Positions 58,241-64,000 of a stretch of DNA of 64,000 nt are shown piece by piece. Source of the stretch: Dactylococcopsis salina PCC 8305 (GTDB taxonomy: Bacteria > Cyanobacteriota > Cyanobacteriia > Cyanobacteriales > Rubidibacteraceae). The notes beneath the pieces are model-generated. The model saw only the letters and a list, made by a program, of their open reading frames with translations. It was not told where the DNA came from and did no database searches. Each line of letters opens with the position of its first letter. Position 1 is the stretch's first letter. Location of the stretch: the NCBI RefSeq assembly GCF_000317615.1, contig NC_019780.1:248001-312000 (forward strand). Reading direction: 5' to 3'. Position numbers and translations under genes: made by a program.

Positions 58241-59758
58241 GTGTTACGACTAATTATTACCATCAGTTGCATTTTCTTGCTATCGGGAACTGCTTTTATC
58301 CCCAGCGCGAAAGCAGTCAACAACTCTTCCCAAATTCAGCCTTACTTAGAACGAGTAAAAGAGCGTATTATCGAATATGAATTAGACAACGGAATGAAAT
58401 TTATCATTCTTCCAGAAAAAGAAGCCCCAGTCATTTCTTTTGTTACTTATGCTGATGTGGGAGGTGCAAATGAAGAACAAAGAAAAACGGGCGCAGCGCA
58501 TTTTTTAGAACATTTAGCCTTTAAGGGAACGACTGAAATTGGAACAACCAATTATCAACAAGAAAAAGCGTTACTAAACCGTTTAGATCAAGTCCATAAT
58601 CAACTAGAAACAGCGCAAGAGAAAGGAAACTCAGAAGCGGTCAAACAACTGAAAACTAAATTTGAAACCCTACAAAAACAAGCCTCCCAATATGTGAAAC
58701 AAAATGAATATGGGAAAATTGTTCAAACCGAAGGCGGTGTCGGATTAAATGCGGCTACATCAGCAGATTATACGGTTTATTTTTATAGTTTTCCCGCCAA
58801 TAAATTAGAACTCTGGATGTCCTTAGAATCAGAACGATTTTTAGACCCTGTTTTCCGAGAATTTTATAAAGAACAACAAGTCATCTTAGAAGAAAGACGA
58901 CTTCGTACCGATAACTCTCCAGTGGGAAAAATGATCGAAGAATTTTTAGGAACTGCTTTTACGACTCATCCCTATCAACGCCCTGTTATTGGTTATGAAG
59001 CGGATATTCGGAACTTAAATCGCAGTGATATTCGTGAGTTTTTTGAAACTTATTATGTTCCTGAAAATTTAACAACAGCTATTGTTGGCGATGTTGATCC
59101 AGAAGAAGTTAAAGCCTTAGCAGAGGTTTATTTTGGTCGCTTTTCTCGTCAAGAAACGCCCCCAAAAGTAACAGAAATTGAACCGTCTCAAACGGAAACT
59201 CGTGAGATTAATTTGACCCTTAATTCTCAACCCTGGTATTTTGAAGGCTATCATCGTCCAGCAATTACTGATAAAGATCATGTGATTTATGAAGTGATTT
59301 CCACTTTACTGAGTAATGGACGAACTTCTCGTTTGTATCGAAATTTAGTCGAAGAAAAACAGGTTGCGCTTTCCGCAAGAGGGATTAGTAGTTTTCCTGG
59401 GAATAAGTTTCCGAATTTAGTGTTATTTTACGCGCTGACTGCACCAAATGCAAGTTTAGAACAGGTTTCGGACGCATTAACATTAGAGATAGAAAGATTA
59501 AAAAATGAAAGGGTTTCTGATGAGGAATTAGAACGAGTCAAAACCCAAATTCAAGCCAGTTTATTACGGAATTTAGATTCAAATAAAGGGATGGCAAGAC
59601 GGTTAGCCGAATATGAAGGAAAAACTGGCAGTTGGGAGAATTTATTTACAGAATTAGAAGCAGTAGCCGCCGTGACACCTGATGATATTCAGCGCGTCGC
59701 TCGATCGACCTTTACGGAAGAAAACCGCACCATTGGACGCATTTTATCCGAGAAATAA
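58241..59758 (+). CDS. M16 family zinc metallopeptidase, catalytic subunit
   Basis: 505 residues from a GTG preceded by AGAGGAA. A signal peptide (LRLIITISCIFLLSGTAFIP) marks it as exported. The inverted zinc motif HxxEH is present as HFLEHLAFKG (His87, Glu90, His91). A ~60-residue helical, Lys/Gln-rich insertion (about 105-160) follows, before the GGVGLNAATSADYTVYFYSF block; this insertion is longer than in short M16B enzymes. It forms the active half with the next gene, 20 bp downstream. Confidence 0.92.
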   Translation: MLRLIITISCIFLLSGTAFIPSAKAVNNSSQIQPYLERVKERIIEYELDNGMKFIILPEKEAPVISFVTYADVGGANEEQRKTGAAHFLEHLAFKGTTEIGTTNYQQEKALLNRLDQVHNQLETAQEKGNSEAVKQLKTKFETLQKQASQYVKQNEYGKIVQTEGGVGLNAATSADYTVYFYSFPANKLELWMSLESERFLDPVFREFYKEQQVILEERRLRTDNSPVGKMIEEFLGTAFTTHPYQRPVIGYEADIRNLNRSDIREFFETYYVPENLTTAIVGDVDPEEVKALAEVYFGRFSRQETPPKVTEIEPSQTETREINLTLNSQPWYFEGYHRPAITDKDHVIYEVISTLLSNGRTSRLYRNLVEEKQVALSARGISSFPGNKFPNLVLFYALTAPNASLEQVSDALTLEIERLKNERVSDEELERVKTQIQASLLRNLDSNKGMARRLAEYEGKTGSWENLFTELEAVAAVTPDDIQRVARSTFTEENRTIGRILSEK

Positions 59759-59778
59759 CGCAGTATAAGTGAGGAAAT

Positions 59779-61227
59779 ATGAATCGAATTAAATGGTTAG
59801 GATTGGTGATTTTAGTCTCTTTATTTGTCATCATCGGAAATAGTGATTTATTGGCAAGTGCCGCCGAAAAAGAGCCAAAACACTATACAGAATTGGAGTT
59901 TTCTTCTCCTCCTGAAGTGAAACTTCCCGACTATCAAACCTTGACTTTAAACAATGGAATTAAAATTTATTTGATTGAAGATCATGAGTTTCCTTTAGTG
60001 AGTGGAACAGCAATTTTTCGCACGGGATCGCGATTAGAATCAGCAGAAAAAGTGGGATTAGCGTCTTTAACGGGAACGGTGATGCGAAGTGGGGGAACTC
60101 AACAACATCCCCCTGATCAATTAAATCAGATTTTAGAACAACGCGCCGCCTCGATCGAAACGGGAATTGGAACAACGTCAGGAAACGCAAGTTTTGATTG
60201 TTTAACTAAAGATTTGGACACCGTTTTTAATTTATTTACAGAAGTGATTAAAACCCCTGCTTTTGCGGAAGATAAATTTGCTTTAGCCAAACAACAAGTT
60301 AGAGGAAATATTGCTCGTAGAAATGATGATCCTGGAGATATTGCTGATCGAGAATTTAAGAAGTTAATCTATGGTGAAAATAGCCCTTATGCGCGGAAAG
60401 TGGAATATAACACCTTAAGCAATATCTCTCGTCAGGATGTAATTGATTTTTATCAAAGCTATATTCGTCCCGAAGAAATGTTATTAGGAATTGTGGGAGA
60501 TTTTGATGCAAAAATGATGCGCGATCGCATCGAAAACGCCTTTGGTAATTGGCAAGTTTCCACACCAAAACCCAACTATGATCTCCCTCCTGTAGAAGCA
60601 AAAAACACCGATGGCATTTACTTTGTTGAACAGCCACAGGTGAGCCAATCTTACGTCGAAATTGGACATCTTGGCGGTCAATTAGACAATCCCGATTATC
60701 CTGCTTTAAGAGTTTTAAATGGGTCATTAAACGGCTTTGGTGGTACACTCTATAATGATCTGCGATCGAGACAAGGACTCGCTTATTCTGTGTATGGAGT
60801 CTGGAGTTCTCGCTACGACTATCTAGGTTATTTTATTGCGGGTGGACAAACTCGATCGAGCGCCACCGTTCCCTTTATTAAATCAATTGCGGAAGAAATC
60901 AAAAAAGTCCAAGAAAATCCCCTTTCTGACAGTCAACTCCAATACGCAAAATCATCAATTCTCAACTCATTTATTTTCAACTTTCAACAACCCTCACAAA
61001 CCCTCTCTCGTCTCATGCGTTACGACTATTACGATTATCCCTCCGACTTTATATTTGAATTTCAAAAAGGAGTCAAACAAACCACAAAAGAAGATGTGCA
61101 ACGAGTCGCCAACACTTATTTAAAACCAGAAAAAATGGTTAAACTGGTAGTCGGTAATCGTGATGAAATCAACCCTGATCTCAGCACATTAGACGAACCA
61201 ATAACCACCGTTGATATTTCCATGTAG
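59779..61227 (+). CDS. M16 family peptidase-like protein, non-catalytic partner
   Basis: 482 residues with a signal peptide (WLGLVILVSLFVIIGNSDLL). It has the M16 fold, but at the zinc-motif position it reads VGLASLTGTVMRSGG, so HxxEH is gone. The C-terminal domain has the R/Y pair region SRQGLAYSVYGVWSSRYDYL that binds substrate in heterodimeric M16 enzymes. It pairs with the catalytic subunit at 58241. Confidence 0.9.
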   Translation: MNRIKWLGLVILVSLFVIIGNSDLLASAAEKEPKHYTELEFSSPPEVKLPDYQTLTLNNGIKIYLIEDHEFPLVSGTAIFRTGSRLESAEKVGLASLTGTVMRSGGTQQHPPDQLNQILEQRAASIETGIGTTSGNASFDCLTKDLDTVFNLFTEVIKTPAFAEDKFALAKQQVRGNIARRNDDPGDIADREFKKLIYGENSPYARKVEYNTLSNISRQDVIDFYQSYIRPEEMLLGIVGDFDAKMMRDRIENAFGNWQVSTPKPNYDLPPVEAKNTDGIYFVEQPQVSQSYVEIGHLGGQLDNPDYPALRVLNGSLNGFGGTLYNDLRSRQGLAYSVYGVWSSRYDYLGYFIAGGQTRSSATVPFIKSIAEEIKKVQENPLSDSQLQYAKSSILNSFIFNFQQPSQTLSRLMRYDYYDYPSDFIFEFQKGVKQTTKEDVQRVANTYLKPEKMVKLVVGNRDEINPDLSTLDEPITTVDISM

Positions 61228-61231
61228 AGAC

Positions 61232-61273
61232 GTTCGATGTAGAGACGTTCCATGGAACGTCTCTACATCGAAC
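61232..61273. repeat. 42-bp perfect palindrome
   Basis: Arms of 21 bp, beginning GTTCGATGTAGAGACGTTCC, meet without a loop at CCATGG. It sits 5 bp after the M16 stop and could form a strong hairpin terminator-like structure, but lacks a T-run. Probably a dispersed repeat (the GTAGAGACGTTC motif is repeated once just upstream). Confidence 0.85.
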
Positions 61274-61311
61274 AAGACAACCAACTAATGAATTAGAAAC
61301 AATAAATAACC

Positions 61312-62160
61312 ATGGACGAACTAAGAACCGCTCTCGAATTAGCCACAGAAGAAGAACTACAACAAATTACTGAAATTTTATTTTGTCGCCGTTTTAATCC
61401 CCTCGATTATTTTGGCACACCAGAACCTACAGAAATTCAAAGTAAAGAACATGATTCTTGGCTAGACGCATTAGAACATCGTTTTCGCTTTCTCGCCGCC
61501 GATGGCTTTACCGTTTTAAGAAAGCGTAGCCAACAACTTAGTTATCGTCAAATTTTAATACGAGTTTCTAACTATTTAAAACTTTCCTATTCTAATCAAC
61601 TTTCTACCACTGATCTCGAAGCCGAAATCTTCCTACATTTGATGAGTCGCGCTTGGAAAGAACTTCCAGAAGCAGAAAAAGCCTCAATTACCGCCAAAGT
61701 CCAAAACTCTCTCGCCACCGCAAAAGCACCCGCACCGCTTCCGCCGCAAATTCAACATAACCCTATGAATTTCTTGCTAAAAAGCGGGGGAGTAGTCGCC
61801 GTTAGTTCCGTTTTACGTCCTTGGTTACTCCAACAAATCGCCCGTCAGTTTGCGCTACACTTTGCACGGTATCAAGTAGCAAAAAACGCTCTCATTCGTG
61901 GCGGAACCGCCGCCGCCGCGCAAATTCAAGGTCAATTGGCACTCCGTAGCGCCCAACACGGGATGGCTTTGAGTGCCGCTCGTTATGGAGCAGTGCGAAC
62001 CGTCTTTTCTTTTCTCGGACCGATTTTATGGGGCTGTTTAGTGGCTGATCTCGGCTGGAAAACGATCGCGACGAATTATGGGCGCATTATCCCCATCGTG
62101 TTCACATTGGCTCAAATTCGCCTTCTCCGTGAAGAAGACGCTAACTGGGAATTAGCATGA
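61312..62160 (+). CDS. YaaW family protein
   Basis: 282 residues. An N-terminal DUF3944-like helical segment (MDELRTALELATEEELQQIT, FNPLDYF) precedes a long helical region. An Ala-rich hydrophobic C-terminal part (GAVRTVFSFLGPILWGCLVA) follows, as in E. coli YaaW and its cyanobacterial relatives. Function is unknown; possibly membrane-associated. The stop overlaps the next start (ATGA). Confidence 0.72.
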   Translation: MDELRTALELATEEELQQITEILFCRRFNPLDYFGTPEPTEIQSKEHDSWLDALEHRFRFLAADGFTVLRKRSQQLSYRQILIRVSNYLKLSYSNQLSTTDLEAEIFLHLMSRAWKELPEAEKASITAKVQNSLATAKAPAPLPPQIQHNPMNFLLKSGGVVAVSSVLRPWLLQQIARQFALHFARYQVAKNALIRGGTAAAAQIQGQLALRSAQHGMALSAARYGAVRTVFSFLGPILWGCLVADLGWKTIATNYGRIIPIVFTLAQIRLLREEDANWELA

Positions 62161-63464
62161 GTGATTGGTCAGAAGCGAAGGAAAAATTATGGCGGTGGGG
62201 ACAAGGGATGTTTCTGATTTTTCCTTTACTTCCCACTTGGGGATCATTGGGGTTATTTTTGATCGCCTGTGTTACCCTCAAACAACATGGAAAAGCAGTG
62301 TTAAAACGTCCTTTAACTTGGGGATTAATCGGCTTAACCTGCTGGTTATTGCTAACAACATTTACCGCAGAATATCAGCAAGAAGCAGGATTAGGACTCG
62401 CTAATTTTATTCCCTTTTTTATTGTCTTCTTAGGAATTAGTTTACTAATTGAAACCCCGCATCAGTTACGACGATTAGCAGAATTAGGAGTCATTACTGC
62501 AATTCCTGTGGCAATTTTAGGACTCGGACAAGTAATTGGAAATTGGACAACTCCCGAAAGTTTACAACCGTTATTGGGTTGGATTTTAGCAGCAAATGGC
62601 AACCCATCGGGACGATTAGCTTCGGTTTTTATGTATGCCAATATTGCGGCTGCTTATCTGTTAGTTACCTTTACTTTCGCTTGCGGTTTGTGGGTGGAAG
62701 CCTATCGTCAACGTCGAGAAAAATTGTGGCGCTGGTTCAGTTTAAATGTCATTGTTTTAATCATCGCGTTGGCTTTGATTTTAACCAGTTCTCGCAATGC
62801 TTGGGGAATCGCTTTCTTAGTTGGTATTAGTTTTATTATTTATCTAAAATGGCGTTGGTTACTGACTTTAATCGGAATAATGATTAGTGCGATTCTTGGC
62901 GCAGCGTTCGCACCTTCTCCTTTTAATTTATGGTTACGCCAAATTGTACCGCGCTATTTTTGGGCGCGAATTAATGATCAAATGTACACCGATCGAGCAG
63001 TAGAAACCCTCCGTAGTACGCAATGGGAATTTACCTGGAATTTAATCCAAGAAAACCCTTTTTTCGGTTGGGGATTACGCAATTTTACGCCTCTTTATCA
63101 AGAAAAAATGGAAATCTGGTTAGGACATCCTCATAATTTATTCTTAATGTTAGCTGCAGAAATTGGCATTTTAGGAATGATTTTACTATTAATTTTAGTA
63201 GGGAGCGCGATCGTCCGTGCGAGTTTAATATTAAGCATTTGGTCTGCTCTTACTCCCACTCCCAAAGGGAAACAATGGCAACAAGATCAACTCATTTTTT
63301 TAACCCTTATCATTGCTTTTTGCGCGCTTACGCTTTTCAACTTCCTCGATGTCACCTTATTTGATTTAAGAATCAACCTTTTAGCTTGGTTATTGTTAGC
63401 CGCAATTAATGGGGTCGGTCATTATTACCGTCAATTAAAACTGGGACTAAAATTAATGGACTAA
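62157..63464 (+). CDS. ictB: O-antigen ligase family protein, IctB-like
   Basis: 435 residues, about ten to twelve membrane segments. The Wzy/WaaL-type periplasmic loop contains the LTSSRNAWGIAFLVG segment and NPFFGWGLRNFTPLYQEKME plus the GHPHNLFLMLAAEIG motif. In cyanobacteria the single chromosomal member of this family is often annotated IctB; its once-proposed bicarbonate transport role is doubtful. Translation is coupled to yaaW. The 3' end overlaps the convergent regulator gene by 12 bp. Confidence 0.82.
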   Translation: MSDWSEAKEKLWRWGQGMFLIFPLLPTWGSLGLFLIACVTLKQHGKAVLKRPLTWGLIGLTCWLLLTTFTAEYQQEAGLGLANFIPFFIVFLGISLLIETPHQLRRLAELGVITAIPVAILGLGQVIGNWTTPESLQPLLGWILAANGNPSGRLASVFMYANIAAAYLLVTFTFACGLWVEAYRQRREKLWRWFSLNVIVLIIALALILTSSRNAWGIAFLVGISFIIYLKWRWLLTLIGIMISAILGAAFAPSPFNLWLRQIVPRYFWARINDQMYTDRAVETLRSTQWEFTWNLIQENPFFGWGLRNFTPLYQEKMEIWLGHPHNLFLMLAAEIGILGMILLLILVGSAIVRASLILSIWSALTPTPKGKQWQQDQLIFLTLIIAFCALTLFNFLDVTLFDLRINLLAWLLLAAINGVGHYYRQLKLGLKLMD

Positions 63465-63977
63465 ATGATTTTGAATCGCCCATCGTGCCAATTCTGTGCG
63501 ATTATGAAGGCGCGTTTTATTCAACATATTGGAAACATGAGATTCAACGGTACGCTGACTGACGTTGAGTTTTTCCGCAATTTCTCGATTCGCTAATCCT
63601 TCCGACACAAATTGCACCACTTTTGTTTCTGTACGAGTGAGAGTAACATTATTAGGAACGTGAATTTTTGCCCCTTCTTCTAAGTCAACGTTGCTTTCAT
63701 ATCTTTCTTGAAAACGGTTAACTTGTTTCAGAGAAGACTCCACTTGCGCCACTAATTCTTCTGGTTCAAATGGCTTCACTAAATACACATCCGCACCTTT
63801 GGTTAATCCCTTAACGCGATCGGTGGTTTGTCCTTTTGCAGATAAAAAGATCACAGGAATCCAACTGATGCGACTATCCTCTCTGATTCGTTCTACCATC
63901 TCATAACCATCTATATCTGGCATCATAATGTCACAGATAATCAGATCAGGAATATATTTTTCTAGGATGTCCAGCAC
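63453..63977 (-). CDS. NarL/FixJ-type response regulator, Ycf29-like (5' end outside window)
   Basis: The frame is open to the window edge (SADNGQEVLDILEKY precedes the ATG at 63977), so the ~35 N-terminal residues are missing. The receiver domain shows LIICDIMMPDIDGYEMVERI with the phospho-Asp, VIFLSAKGQT and DVYLVKPFEPEELV. The LuxR-type HTH at the C terminus reads LTRTETKVVQFVSEGLANRE and VSQRTVESHVSNML. The WIPVIFLSAKG.T.DR block is typical of the cyanobacterial and plastid Ycf29 group. The cognate kinase and targets are unknown. Confidence 0.9.
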   Translation of the reverse strand: MLDILEKYIPDLIICDIMMPDIDGYEMVERIREDSRISWIPVIFLSAKGQTTDRVKGLTKGADVYLVKPFEPEELVAQVESSLKQVNRFQERYESNVDLEEGAKIHVPNNVTLTRTETKVVQFVSEGLANREIAEKLNVSQRTVESHVSNMLNKTRLHNRTELARWAIQNHLVH

Positions 63978-64000
63978 TTCTTGACCATTATCCGCACTTT

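Noticed and set aside
1-64000. rRNA or tRNA genes
   Set aside because: None was recognised on reading the intergenic regions. A covariance search (tRNAscan, Infernal) would be needed to exclude tRNAs fully.

Overview
The window comes from a cyanobacterium. It is saturated with the HIP1 octamer GCGATCGC, and it carries an orange carotenoid protein gene followed by its fluorescence recovery protein gene, a clpR-clpP pair, an IctB-like O-antigen-ligase family protein, a Ycf29-type response regulator, and the DUF29 and Uma2 families that are abundant in this phylum. The genome is AT-rich and full of repeats. The genus cannot be fixed from sequence alone; a unicellular bloom- or mat-forming lineage is a guess.

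Layout. (1) 1-10.7 kb is accessory sequence lying between a full ABC exporter (cut by the window start) and a second, 5'-truncated copy of its nucleotide-binding domain. In between are four DUF29 genes, two toxin-antitoxin pairs (HicBA, HigBA-like), an IS607 element, a DUF2283 gene, and a seven-unit 202-bp repeat array split by a 1.2-kb ISAs1-type insertion sequence. (2) 10.7-33 kb is a surface-glycan locus. It holds a PAPS-reductase-like gene, a CBS-NeuB-SAF-TIM-barrel fusion, a CMP-nonulosonate cytidylyltransferase, a DapA/NanA-family aldolase, a GT-B-like protein, a sulfotransferase, several glycosyltransferases and methyltransferases, an EamA exporter, an O-antigen polymerase-like protein and an epimerase. 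Together these suggest synthesis of a sulfated glycan containing a nonulosonic acid. It is interrupted by a DUF29 gene, a VapBC pair and decayed copies of a glycosyltransferase 3' end.

(3) At 33-38.4 kb a DUF29 gene is split by an IS607-family element whose TnpB lacks the zinc ribbon. That element is itself interrupted just behind tnpB by a group II intron encoding an RT-maturase-HNH protein. (4) 38.4-49.8 kb is a nuclease-like and membrane-protein island: five Uma2 genes, a PD-(D/E)XK-like protein, two YdcF-like genes, a second HicAB pair, and a tandem array of at least eight reverse-strand copies of a small gene. Each copy of that gene is open in two overlapping frames, and both frames predict long coiled coils.

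(5) 49.8-64 kb is mostly ordinary chromosome: a phosphodiester glycosidase-like exported protein, ocp-frp, clpR-clpP3, an APH-like kinase, a TetR regulator, a pair of M16 peptidases (one catalytic, one not), yaaW, an ictB-like gene and a response regulator that runs off the window.

Two things stand out. The first is the dual-frame coiled-coil array, in which both frames keep identical end points in every copy. The second is a class of 27-nt double-hairpin inserts that sit exactly inside HIP1 sites, twice in DUF29 genes, once in a Uma2 gene and once between genes, each preserving the reading frame where it lies in a gene. No rRNA, tRNA or CRISPR array was found by eye.
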